From the NCBI GenBank assembly GCA_023391695.1, contig JAEWAK010000044.1:1-41992 (forward strand): a DNA stretch of 41,992 bases, in the 5' to 3' direction. The notes beneath the pieces are model-generated. The model had not been told where the DNA came from. It saw only the letters and a program-made list of their open reading frames with translations, and searched no databases. Every line of letters starts with the position of its first letter. Position 1 is the first letter of the stretch. The translations under genes and the position numbers were made by a program. This DNA is from Bacillota bacterium (lineage in GTDB: Bacteria > Bacillota > Clostridia > Lachnospirales > Lachnospiraceae). Shown here piece after piece: positions 1-7,497 of this stretch.

Positions 1-90
1 GGGAACATTAAAATCATCATCTAAGGTAAGCTGAAGGCTGCTTTGACATTTCAATTTATTCATGTGAACATTTTTCTTAATCAGCTCCAC
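1..90 (-). CDS. DUF3794/SPOCS-domain protein, N-terminal 30 residues only
   Basis: Only the first 30 codons are inside the window; the gene runs off the left edge. The frame starts at a GTG (88-90) preceded by an AAGGAGGG ribosome-binding site. It encodes VELIKKNVHM, then NKLKCQSSLQ, then LTLDDDFNVP. From memory, this opening matches clostridial DUF3794 (SPOCS) proteins, which usually start M/V-ELIKKN..NK..C.S..QLTLDDDFNVPD and often end in a LysM peptidoglycan-binding domain. They are linked to spore coat or envelope assembly. The family call is recognition of a short N-terminus, so the function is tentative. It lies downstream of veg and in the same direction, but a terminator separates them. 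Confidence 0.6.
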   Translation of the reverse strand, partial: MELIKKNVHMNKLKCQSSLQLTLDDDFNVP

Positions 91-225
91 AAAAAATCCC
101 TCCTTGTCTTATACCATATCATATTCGGAAAAACTGCTATTTATGAATAAAGAATTATATAAACAGAAAATAGAAAGTGTTTTTCTATAACGATCGGGAT
201 GTCAGATCCCCTACCCGTAAACACA

Positions 226-275
226 AAAAAGCTTCAATTTATTCACGGAATACCGTCCATGCAATAAATTGAAGC
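226..275 (-). terminator. Rho-independent terminator after veg
   Basis: The arms at 231-243 (GCTTCAATTTATT) and 263-275 (AATAAATTGAAGC) pair over 13 bp. On the minus strand they are followed by a run of six T. The site lies just after the veg stop codon and before the DUF3794 gene, so veg is probably transcribed on its own. Confidence 0.85.
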
Positions 276-301
276 GTATCTTTATCTTATGTTTATTCTT
301 A

Positions 302-544
302 TCAGCACAACATCATCTGTACATCTTTGGTTAATACATCTGCATAACTAAATGACACGGTCTTGACCGAATCACTGCCGGCGTCATCTATCTGTATTAG
401 AAAAATACTGGGGTAAGTCTCAGTTATAATGCCTTCCGTTATATCCATTTTATTTCTGCCTTTGTTCGCTTTGATCTTAACCCTGCTACCAATGTGATTC
501 ACTATTTCTCTGCGAACTTTACTGACATCTGCCTGTTTCATCAT
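302..544 (-). CDS. veg: Veg family protein (biofilm/sporulation-associated, DUF1021)
   Basis: An 80-residue protein of typical length for Veg. The N-terminal part (KVRREIVNHIGSRVKIKANK) and the following acidic GII.ETYPSIFLI segment are characteristic. In Bacillus subtilis Veg is very strongly expressed and stimulates biofilm genes by relieving SinR repression; its molecular activity in clostridia is not settled. Two ATG codons are adjacent; the first (544) sits 8 nt after a TAAGGAGG site and is preferred. A TTGACA/TATAGT promoter lies about 105 bp upstream, and a strong terminator follows, so this is a short single-gene unit as in other Firmicutes. Confidence 0.9.
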   Translation of the reverse strand: MMKQADVSKVRREIVNHIGSRVKIKANKGRNKMDITEGIITETYPSIFLIQIDDAGSDSVKTVSFSYADVLTKDVQMMLC

Positions 545-650
545 AATAATTGCCTCCTTAAGGGTAGTACAACTTTATATTAGGATTTTTGGATTCATCT
601 GCATGAATTCATACTCTCTGGACATAAGTACCGAAATTACAGCTATTGCT

Positions 651-679
651 ACTATAGCATGTAATTTCCAGCCTGTCAA
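651..679 (-). promoter_or_regulatory. veg promoter (sigma-A type)
   Basis: On the minus strand the -35 box TTGACA (674-679) and the -10 box TATAGT (651-656) are separated by exactly 17 bp. This is close to consensus and fits the very high expression known for veg in Bacillus. The predicted transcript has a 5' leader of about 100 nt. Confidence 0.8.
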
Positions 680-1037
680 CAAATATTCAGACAACTCGCT
701 TTTTTTCAGCGACTTGTGTACAAAAAAAGAGCCCAAACAGCCCTGTAATTTATTGCAAATTATTGTAATGATTTTGTAAATTAATAAATCCAGTGTTTTA
801 ACATTGGTAATAACCCACAAATGACATCCGGTTTATCCAGCAATACAGAGAATATTTGCTATATTTTTACTGATTTTAAATTATTTTCCCTATATATACT
901 GAACGATTTATACAAATACAAGTATAAAAGTTACTTCTCTTCTTTTAACAAATTAAAGCTCTGGCATGCCAAAAACCGATATCTTTCAATCACAGTCCGG
1001 AAATGACACCTCTGCTGTTCCGGACTGTTTATAATAA

Positions 1038-1330
1038 TATAACTTATCAGAAGTTGCCTTTTAAACTTCTGATAAAAGGCGGTGTCTTTTACCGCCGTGC
1101 ATCCGACTATAGGAACGTCTTTTGTTCCTATAGTATAACTTATCGGAAGATGCTTTTTATCTTTCGATAAAAGGCGGTGTTCTTTACCGCCGTGCATCTG
1201 ACAATAGGAACACGCTTTTGGTTCCTATTGTATAACTTATCGGAAGATGCCTTTCAAACTTCTGATAAAAGGCGGTGTTCTTTACCGCTGTGCATTCAAC
1301 AATAGGAACACGCTTTTAATTCATACTGTA
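1038..1330. repeat. Three tandem copies of a 96-97 bp triple-hairpin repeat
   Basis: Units begin at 1038, 1134 and 1231, each with TATAACTTATC. Each unit holds three hairpins in the same order. In unit 1 these are TTATCAGAAGTT (1044-1055) with AACTTCTGATAA (1064-1075), GGCGGT (1078-1083) with ACCGCC (1091-1096), and CTATAGGAAC (1107-1116) with GTTCCTATAG (1124-1133). Units 2 and 3 have changes in both arms or wobble pairs that keep most pairings. The third hairpin of unit 3 is degraded. The array starts right after the PrcB-lipoprotein stop codon, so it would be the 3' end of that transcript. Confidence 0.85.
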
Positions 1331-1344
1331 GGGATTATGCATAT

Positions 1345-1761
1345 TTACTTAAACACTACATTTTTGTCAATAAACTCCGTTTTTACTACGACATACGGAT
1401 ATGTAACTGCATTGGTTACGTAATCATTTTCCGAAGGGCCTATCAGGTTTGTATCAATATAGACTGCATTTGAAGTTAGAAATAATTCATCAACAGAAAT
1501 GCTGTAACCTCCCGTGGGTTGTTCTCCATATCCTACCACAATATACAAATTATCTGCGTTTGAATAAGACATTTTAAAAGGTTCTTTCTTCTTCTCGTTT
1601 ATTATCTGCATCAGCTGTTCCGGAACATCCGCATCCTCAACCACTGTAAATTCCAAATCTTTAATTTTTTTAATATCGGTATTTTCAGACTTACACCCGG
1701 TAATCAGTAAACCACTTCCTATTACGCCCAACAGGAGTAATAAAATTCTAAGCCTTCGCAT
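1345..1761 (-). CDS. Lipoprotein with PrcB-like C-terminal domain
   Basis: A 138-residue predicted lipoprotein. A short basic start and hydrophobic stretch lead to the lipobox LITG-C, with lipidated Cys23. The C-terminal half (VVGYGEQPTGGYSISV followed by a PYVVVKTE strand) matches the PrcB C-terminal domain known from protease-complex subunits. The protein should sit on the outer face of the membrane; its target is unknown. The start is ATG 1761, because GGAGG lies 5 nt upstream; the earlier in-frame ATG at 1773 overlaps that site. An 8-bp hairpin lies just before the ribosome-binding site. The upstream gene, 72 bp away, is the PEGA membrane protein, so co-transcription is likely. Confidence 0.75.
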   Translation of the reverse strand: MRRLRILLLLLGVIGSGLLITGCKSENTDIKKIKDLEFTVVEDADVPEQLMQIINEKKKEPFKMSYSNADNLYIVVGYGEQPTGGYSISVDELFLTSNAVYIDTNLIGPSENDYVTNAVTYPYVVVKTEFIDKNVVFK

Positions 1762-1770
1762 CTTGACCTC

Positions 1771-1797
1771 CATAGAATTTCCTTATTTTATTCTATG
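1771..1797 (-). promoter_or_regulatory. Hairpin directly upstream of the lipoprotein ribosome-binding site
   Basis: CATAGAAT (1771-1778) and ATTCTATG (1790-1797) form a perfect 8-bp palindrome whose 3' arm abuts GGAGG on the minus strand. Pairing would leave the site exposed or partly stacked. It belongs to a group of hairpin-next-to-RBS arrangements seen elsewhere in the window. Confidence 0.5.
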
Positions 1798-1833
1798 TCG
1801 GAAGTCCTAAAATATGCAAGAAGTCCTAATAAT

Positions 1834-3282
1834 CTACTCTGATTTGTCCAAATTTGAAAAATTGAAATTGGAATCCTTACCATCATCCTTAATTTCCACC
1901 GTAAAGGTTTTAGTCTGATAACCGGACTGGATCAGGGTAATATAATGGGTACCCGTTACTTTTGGGAAACTGACGGGTGCACTGCCTTTGAACTGCCCGT
2001 CAAAGTAGACATTGGCACCTTGCGGTTCCTGGATATATATATTATGCTCCGCTTTTACCTCCTCATAGTCTGTATTTGCGCCTTCCTCAGAATCTTTCCC
2101 ATCAGCAGTGTCCTCTGAAGCCTCCCCCGCAGTCTGGGTGCCGCCTTTTGTGTTATTATTCTTCTTATCAGGATTTTCACGGGTGTTTTCTTCACCGGTA
2201 TTTGTTTTATCCCCGGTATTTTTTGATTCGGCCAGGTCTATGGTTACTGTTTTAAGAGAATCGGCAACTTCTAATTTCCCGGAGTAGGTAGTAAAGCCGC
2301 CCAAGGCCACCTTAATAGAATGCTCCCCATAATCCAGTTCCGCTGCCTTACTGTAATCTGTAAGTTCATTATCAATATAAAGGTCGGCGTCCTCAGGGCT
2401 TATGTCAAATTTTACGGTTCCTTTCTGTACCGGAGGCAGCTTAAATTCCCCCATGTTAACGATGGTTTCCTTAAAGGGGCGTATCTCTGATAACAGTGTA
2501 CCCTTAAGGCTTTCTTTTTCCATGGTAATTTCATAGGTTCCTTCCTGTACCGTAACCGACATGCCCGCTTCCACCGGCAGGATCTCCCTGCTGCCTATGT
2601 ATACCGTGCCTCCGATAAAATCCTTATAGTCCTCGAAGCGAATGGTGCCATGTCCCCTGGTAACAAGAATGGACCACACTTCCCGGTCATGGCCCTTTAC
2701 AACCAGCTCATCTTTTGGATCCAGGTCCTTGACAGTAAGGAACTGTCCCTCTTGCAGAATAACCAGGTCCGCAGAGTATTTATATCTGGAATCTGCAATA
2801 GTAAAACTGTTCTGCGTATCATTAAGGCTCCAATTGCTGACGCCTTTATATTCCCAGGCCTGACCTGAAATCTGAAGTTTGGCAAGTACGGAAGTAACCG
2901 GATCATAATAGGCATCCACCATTTCCCCAGGTTCTAACTGGGCAGCGGCTATTACTTTTTCATATTTGTCGGTTATATCCGTGGCGCCCGTATAGGTCAG
3001 AATAATATCTTGTCCGTTCTTAGTATCAAGCAGGGTCACTGTGGCTGATTCCGCATTAATTTCTTTTAATACCCCTAACATCCCGGCATTCTCATCTTTG
3101 GAATTATTCTCATCCCCGGTTTGTGCAGATCTGCCGGAATTGGTTTTTGGTGCCTGATTCTGGGCCGCAACCGATAAAACCATTACTACTAATATAATCA
3201 AAAAAGCACCAAATAATAAAAACGGAAATAAACCTTTTTTATTTTTCTTATGTTCTTCGTATTTTTTTATCTTATCGTCCAA
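1834..3282 (-). CDS. Membrane-anchored PEGA-domain protein
   Basis: About 482 residues. A charged cytoplasmic N-terminus (KIKKYEEHKKNKK) is followed by one membrane segment near residues 18-40, so the rest is probably outside the cell. Two PEGA domains are visible: one near residues 281-331 (KFDISPEDADLYIDNE) and one near 410-461 (IYIQEPQGANVYFDG). A polar Asn/Thr/Glu-rich linker of about 70 residues separates them. PEGA domains are beta-sandwich modules common on surface proteins; no enzyme signature was seen. A GAGG site is 8 nt from TTG 3282 but only 1 nt from TTG 3288, so TTG 3282 is chosen. It lies between the CotS-like gene and the PrcB lipoprotein, all on the minus strand with short gaps. 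Confidence 0.75.
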   Translation of the reverse strand: MDDKIKKYEEHKKNKKGLFPFLLFGAFLIILVVMVLSVAAQNQAPKTNSGRSAQTGDENNSKDENAGMLGVLKEINAESATVTLLDTKNGQDIILTYTGATDITDKYEKVIAAAQLEPGEMVDAYYDPVTSVLAKLQISGQAWEYKGVSNWSLNDTQNSFTIADSRYKYSADLVILQEGQFLTVKDLDPKDELVVKGHDREVWSILVTRGHGTIRFEDYKDFIGGTVYIGSREILPVEAGMSVTVQEGTYEITMEKESLKGTLLSEIRPFKETIVNMGEFKLPPVQKGTVKFDISPEDADLYIDNELTDYSKAAELDYGEHSIKVALGGFTTYSGKLEVADSLKTVTIDLAESKNTGDKTNTGEENTRENPDKKNNNTKGGTQTAGEASEDTADGKDSEEGANTDYEEVKAEHNIYIQEPQGANVYFDGQFKGSAPVSFPKVTGTHYITLIQSGYQTKTFTVEIKDDGKDSNFNFSNLDKSE

Positions 3283-3359
3283 GGTCAAGTCCTCACTTTA
3301 AGAATATTGTAAATTTATTATAGACTATTCCGGATGGTTAAGCAACTGATTACATAATT

Positions 3360-4442
3360 TTAAGATAAGGTTGTTGCCAGGCAATCCAGAAATTGCTTCT
3401 TTCTCTCCATCTGTTCCTGTATCCCGATCAGTTTCTGTATATTGCGCTGGGGCACCCAGGACTTCTTGCCATTATAATAGAAGTTGGTAATTTTCCAGAA
3501 TTTTTCAGGATATAAGAGTAATACATATAATAGTTTTAATTCATCCTTGTCTACCGGCAGTATACGGGTATAATTATCTAATATCATGCTTCCGATATCG
3601 ATATCCCAGTCATTTTTCTCCATGACTTTGCGCATAAACTGATATAAATCCGTAATTTGAATGCCGATACAGGCCTTGTCAAAATTTGTGGTCGCCATGT
3701 TCGCCTTTATACTGCCCCTTAAGCCTGCTGCGGATAAGGATTCTTCCGAATTAACGGGCTTCCAGTTAGAATAGCTTAACTGGCCCGCTTTCAGCATGAT
3801 GACATTGTGATAGGTATAATTGCCATGGCATATATATTTGTGATCCACGGCTTCTTTCATCAGCTGTGCATAATTGGACTCCCCAAGTATCCTGGTGGCT
3901 TCCTGTGACTGTTCATAAAAGTCATCGTAGCTGTTCAGATAACACAATTCGAATTCGTTTTTTTTTCTTTTTTCCCTTATGTAACTCCTGACTCGTTTCA
4001 ATTCCCGGTTCCGCTTATCAAAAATCTCCATTAAATCCACATAAGTATTATGTTGTAACTGCTCCGGCGTAAGCGGCACTTCCCGCAGAAGGGTATGCAG
4101 TATTGCCAGGTTAACGGCAGCATCCGCAACATCCGCCTCATCTCTTAAGTTGCATTCTTCTCCCGGAAACCAGTTTTTTAAAACATATTTATTTCCCGCA
4201 CCATCTTCGGTTATAATTTCATTGGAATAATTTTTAACATACAAATCTACATAAGGATAATTCTGGACGGTTAAATACTCCAGAACCGTATTCTCAAAAT
4301 CAATTCGGCTTTTTGAACTCTCTAAGCTTTTCAATAACTTGAGTCCCTTATCTGTCTCTAAAATAAATGCCCCCCTGATTCTGTATGTGTTGTAGATTTT
4401 TATATTATATTGTCTAAATAGTTCTAGATTTCTATCCTCCAT
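3360..4442 (-). CDS. CotS/YutH-type spore coat protein (kinase-like fold)
   Basis: 360 residues, typical for the CotS family. These proteins share the aminoglycoside-phosphotransferase/protein-kinase-like fold and are found in the spore coat. Near residue 205 is CHGNYTYHNV, matching the family's HGDxxxHN catalytic-loop region with Asn in place of the usual Asp. Further on is FDKACIGIQITDLYQFMRK, the CotS-like replacement for the DFG loop. Loss of the usual Asp may mean weak or no kinase activity. ATG 4442 has AGGAGG 7 nt upstream. The neighbours, the tRNA CCA enzyme upstream and the PEGA protein downstream, run the same way, so transcription may be shared. Confidence 0.8.
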   Translation of the reverse strand: MEDRNLELFRQYNIKIYNTYRIRGAFILETDKGLKLLKSLESSKSRIDFENTVLEYLTVQNYPYVDLYVKNYSNEIITEDGAGNKYVLKNWFPGEECNLRDEADVADAAVNLAILHTLLREVPLTPEQLQHNTYVDLMEIFDKRNRELKRVRSYIREKRKKNEFELCYLNSYDDFYEQSQEATRILGESNYAQLMKEAVDHKYICHGNYTYHNVIMLKAGQLSYSNWKPVNSEESLSAAGLRGSIKANMATTNFDKACIGIQITDLYQFMRKVMEKNDWDIDIGSMILDNYTRILPVDKDELKLLYVLLLYPEKFWKITNFYYNGKKSWVPQRNIQKLIGIQEQMERKKQFLDCLATTLS

Positions 4443-4588
4443 AGGAAAGCCTCCTGACCCAAACTATTGCACCGCCGCAAAGGGGTGTCTCTTTTAATCC
4501 TATGATAAATCCTTCCGATTCATGACAGGAAAAGCAGGGATTTTTTGATAAAAATTGGAGGTTTATTTGTATACCTATGGAGTCAGGT

Positions 4589-6010
4589 TTAATCAGATAA
4601 ATGCTGCCTGGCCATATCCAGTAAAATCTGTTTTTCGTTTAAGAAGGGATTCTCCAGAACCTCTTCCAGAAGCCGGTCGAGGGTCTCGCCCATAGCTTTG
4701 CCAGGTTTAAAGCCAATGTCAATCAGGTCCTTCCCATTAATTTTTAACATCTTAAGATCTATGCATTCCCTTTTTGCCTGTATATCCCGGCAAAGTATGA
4801 CGGCCTGGTTTAGATCCCTTAATTTATCCTCCCAGGTTTCAGGATTTTGTGCCAGGATGTCCGCAATTTTCAGTTCAAATAATAAGTCCATGATGTCGGA
4901 CCCGACTTTATTAACCGCCCTTCTCATTCCGGAAGGTGTGAGGGAAAACCGGTAATCATGCCATTTTATCAAACGGTATACATAGTCTATGGTTTCATTA
5001 TCAAACTTTAACCTTCTTAAGATACTTCTGGCCGTTTCAGCACTTTTCTCAGGATGTCCGTAAAAATGATCCTGAAAATCATCTACCGTCTTACAGTTTG
5101 GTTTTTCAATATCATGAAGCAGCGCCGCCCACCGCAGGATGAGCATTTCTTTCTGGTTCCGTTCTGTTTTAGGAATCAGGCTGTCAATCAGGATGTCCTG
5201 GTCCGCAGATTTTGATTCTGTCCGGGGTACAACAGGATTTCCGGCCTGCTCTACCGCTTTTATGGTATGAATTCCAACGTTATACAGATGATGAGGGTTA
5301 TTTTGTTCCGTTTCCATCAGAGCATCAAATTCCGGCAGCACCACTTTAGTAATTCCGGCCTTATATGCATCAATCAGCTTATCCGGATGTGGGGATACGA
5401 TAAGCTTGTTCAGTTCCACGCGGATCCGTTCGGCACTGATTGCATTCAGATTCCGTGCCTTGGCCGTAACCGCCTTTAAGGTCTCCTCCTCTATACCAAA
5501 ACCTAACTGGGCGGAAAAGCGAATGGCCCTTAAGATACGCAGAGCGTCTTCCTCAAACCGTTCTGTTGCACTCCCGACACAGCGGATGATACCCGTATTA
5601 AGGTCATCCAGCCCGTTAAAAACATCCACCAGCCCTTCCTGCCTGTTATAGGCCATTGCATTTATGGTAAAATCACGCCTTTTCAGATCCTCTACCAGAT
5701 CTGCCGTGAATTCGACACTTTTAGGCCGCCTGCTATCTTCATATTCCCCGTCGATCCGGTATGTGGTTACTTCATAGCCTTCCTTGTCCAGCATAACGGT
5801 AACGGTACCATGCTGGATACCCGTATCTATGGTTCTCCGGAATATACGCTTGACCTCCTGCGGGGTGGCAGACGTAGTTATATCCCAGTCCTCCGGCACC
5901 CTGCCCAGGATGGAATCCCGGATGCATCCGCCCACCGCATATGCCTCATAGCCGTTTTTCATAAGCTCATTTATAATATAATCCACTTTCTGTGGCAACT
6001 CTATCTTCAT
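4589..6010 (-). CDS. cca: CCA tRNA nucleotidyltransferase with HD domain
   Basis: A 473-residue class II CCA-adding enzyme that builds or repairs the 3' CCA end of tRNAs from CTP and ATP. The head domain has GGCIRDSILG (about 27-36) and the metal-binding DWD (41-43). RRDFTINAMAY (111-121) and the ERIRVELNKL helix follow. The C-terminal half carries an inserted HD region (LLHDIEKPNC, near residue 305), as in many clostridial versions, which can give phosphohydrolase activity. The start at 6010 follows AGGAAGG. It stands 93 bp downstream of the CPBP gene and 146 bp upstream of the CotS-like gene. The identification is firm; the role of the HD part is inferred. Confidence 0.95.
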   Translation of the reverse strand: MKIELPQKVDYIINELMKNGYEAYAVGGCIRDSILGRVPEDWDITTSATPQEVKRIFRRTIDTGIQHGTVTVMLDKEGYEVTTYRIDGEYEDSRRPKSVEFTADLVEDLKRRDFTINAMAYNRQEGLVDVFNGLDDLNTGIIRCVGSATERFEEDALRILRAIRFSAQLGFGIEEETLKAVTAKARNLNAISAERIRVELNKLIVSPHPDKLIDAYKAGITKVVLPEFDALMETEQNNPHHLYNVGIHTIKAVEQAGNPVVPRTESKSADQDILIDSLIPKTERNQKEMLILRWAALLHDIEKPNCKTVDDFQDHFYGHPEKSAETARSILRRLKFDNETIDYVYRLIKWHDYRFSLTPSGMRRAVNKVGSDIMDLLFELKIADILAQNPETWEDKLRDLNQAVILCRDIQAKRECIDLKMLKINGKDLIDIGFKPGKAMGETLDRLLEEVLENPFLNEKQILLDMARQHLSD

Positions 6011-6103
6011 GGTAAATCCTTCCTGTACATAAGATCCGTTTTCTGTAACCCTACTTCACCGTTTTTTATATTATAGCCGAACTTTTATGGTATAACAACT
6101 TTT

Positions 6104-6961
6104 TTAAAAATCTTCCTCAACAGTATCCTTATCTGCTTTCCCGGCCAGATACCTAAGACTGACTATGACCGCTCCAAGGGAAAGTACCGCTATGGCAATC
6201 ATGGCAAAAGGAATCTGAAGCATTTCCTCCGTTAATACCAGATTAAGGAATATACCGCTGACATTGATGAACATATGTAATAAAACGGAGGCGTAAAGGG
6301 TATTAAAGCTTATACGCACCGCCCCCAGAATCATTCCTAATACAAAGGCATAAATCCCCTGGACCAGATTCATATGATAGATGCCAAATAATAAAGCCTG
6401 CAATAGATTGGCAGCTGCCATGGGCAGAAACCTTTTTCCGTATCCAAGTATCACACCCCTGAATATCAGCTCCTCCGATATGGGGGCAATAAGTGCTATA
6501 TAAACAAGGGACAGAATAGAATTGCCCATTCCCAGCTGTTCCATAATATCGCCGTAAGTGTCAAACCAGTCCGGTTTTATCATGGCAACGGCATTCAATA
6601 ACATAGACAACCCAAACTGCAGGCCGACAGCCAGAAGTACCATATATAAAATACTTTTTAAGGTAAATTTCACCTTCCTGCCTTCGCTCCCGTATTTTCT
6701 GCTACTGTGCCGGTACCATAAACCAAACACAAGCATGCAGATCACAGCCGTTAAAATAGATATGGCAAGAACGACTTCCGAACTTAAAACCTCTTCCAAT
6801 CCATTGGCAATCGCGTTCGGGTCTATTGGCCCCTCATCTGCCAATTTCATACTGCGGTTAAATATAACAATGGTAAGTGCCAGAAATGACACTACAATCT
6901 GAATACATAATGCGCAAAGAAACGGCGCAATGCATTGAAAAAACTGACCAACTTTTTTCAA
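6104..6961 (-). CDS. CPBP family intramembrane protease-like protein
   Basis: 285 residues with about eight hydrophobic segments. The CPBP (Abi/CAAX protease) motifs are all present: EELIFRG, FGIYHMN and the final HMFINVSG. The Glu pair and the two His are the predicted glutamic-protease active site inside the membrane. The substrate is unknown; relatives handle prenylated proteins, bacteriocin immunity or small membrane proteins. The start chosen is TTG 6961, with AAGGAGG 6 nt upstream; the longer frame back to 7039 only reads through hairpin DNA. A 42-residue membrane peptide is encoded 96 bp upstream in the same direction and may be co-transcribed. Confidence 0.85.
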   Translation of the reverse strand: MKKVGQFFQCIAPFLCALCIQIVVSFLALTIVIFNRSMKLADEGPIDPNAIANGLEEVLSSEVVLAISILTAVICMLVFGLWYRHSSRKYGSEGRKVKFTLKSILYMVLLAVGLQFGLSMLLNAVAMIKPDWFDTYGDIMEQLGMGNSILSLVYIALIAPISEELIFRGVILGYGKRFLPMAAANLLQALLFGIYHMNLVQGIYAFVLGMILGAVRISFNTLYASVLLHMFINVSGIFLNLVLTEEMLQIPFAMIAIAVLSLGAVIVSLRYLAGKADKDTVEEDF

Positions 6962-7010
6962 GTTATACCTCCTTATCCAAAAAAGTACATCTACAGCCGG
7001 TAATACAGTA

Positions 7011-7050
7011 ACTTCCGGCACCCTTTGCAGCCGGAACAAGATTTTGTTCC
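7011..7050 (-). promoter_or_regulatory. Two overlapping, mutually exclusive hairpins upstream of the CPBP gene
   Basis: TTCCGGC pairs with GCCGGAA and, sharing the same GGAA, GGAACAA pairs with TTGTTCC. Only one of the two can form at a time. They sit between the 42-codon gene and the CPBP gene. The GGAACAAAA part resembles the third hairpin of the 1038-1330 repeat units, so it could be a degraded member of that family rather than a switch. Confidence 0.4.
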
Positions 7051-7057
7051 TATGGTA

Positions 7058-7186
7058 TTACTTTTCAGCCCATTTTGTCAGCCGGTCCCAATCCTCTTCC
7101 GAACTGTCTATCCAGCCTGCTATTACGATCAAGAAAGCAAACACCAGTAATGCCACTACATATTTTGTAATTACATATTTTCTCAT
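7058..7186 (-). CDS. Small single-pass membrane protein, 42 residues
   Basis: A short frame from ATG 7186 to TAA 7058, with GGGGAGG 9 nt upstream. The product starts MRKYVITKYV, has a clear hydrophobic segment (VVALLVFAFLIVIAGW, about 10-25) and ends with an acidic, Trp-containing tail (DSSEEDWDRLTKWAEK). This predicts an N-in, C-out single-pass peptide. It is not a shadow of another gene. I do not recognise a family. It precedes the CPBP protease gene in the same direction, so it could be a partner or substrate of that protease; this is inference from position only. Confidence 0.6.
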   Translation of the reverse strand: MRKYVITKYVVALLVFAFLIVIAGWIDSSEEDWDRLTKWAEK

Positions 7187-7497
7187 CTCATTTAACCTCC
7201 CCTAAATAAATTATATGGATAGTTTTATTATATCACTTTATTATAATTTTGCTATACTGTCTTATCTCCTATCCTGGATAAACGAAAGGAACAAAATTAT
7301 TCCGGAAAAGAGGCTACTTCCGGGTGCAGCCTGGAAACTTTTACACCTGAAAACCTTATGACACTTAGAACCCATAAAATTACACCAGGAGCGAAAAGTA
7401 GATTGTCTGTCGTACGAAAGTGCCCCGGCCATTACGGCCGGGGCACTTATTAGTGTGGAAACCCTATATAAAATTATTTTGGAAGGTAAACTTTTAA
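7187..7497. other. 311-bp intergenic region: possible -10 box, inverted repeats, GH2 terminator
   Basis: A TATAAT box on the minus strand (7227-7232) could start the 42-codon/CPBP transcript, but its -35 box is weak. At 7286-7335 a GGAACAAAAT/TTCCGG/GGGTGCAGCC cluster resembles the hairpins at 7011-7050. A 37-codon minus frame here has no ribosome-binding site and is not called. The GC-rich terminator of the GH2 gene occupies 7418-7448. Confidence 0.5.
7418..7448 (-). terminator. GC-rich terminator hairpin after the GH2 gene
   Basis: AAGTGCCCCGGCC (7418-7430) and GGCCGGGGCACTT (7436-7448) pair perfectly over 13 bp around a 5-nt loop. It lies 50 bp after the GH2 stop codon. The T tract is very short on either strand, so termination is inferred from stem strength and position. 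Confidence 0.6.

Larger units (their letters stand above)
545..1344. other. 800-bp gene-free stretch: veg promoter, hairpin, tandem hairpin repeats
   Basis: No convincing gene is present. Open frames at 575-820 and 821-1006 lack ribosome-binding sites, and the frame at 931-1197 runs through repeat DNA. The stretch holds the veg promoter and 5' leader (545-679). A 10-bp hairpin with one mismatch lies just upstream of the promoter (691-700 with 708-717). An AT-rich segment follows, then three copies of a hairpin-rich repeat (1038-1330) directly after the PrcB-lipoprotein gene. Confidence 0.75.

Noticed and set aside
575..820. 81-codon minus-strand frame upstream of veg
   Set aside because: It starts at TTG without a ribosome-binding site, overlaps the veg promoter and the hairpin, and has no recognisable sequence.
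931..1197. 88-codon minus-strand frame through the hairpin array
   Set aside because: Its codons are simply the repeat units; no ribosome-binding site and no protein-like composition.
1038..1330. CRISPR array
   Set aside because: The unit is tandem with no unique spacers, is itself composed of three hairpins, and no cas gene is near.
7270..7384. 37-codon minus-strand frame before the membrane peptide
   Set aside because: No ribosome-binding site; the stretch is inverted-repeat DNA.
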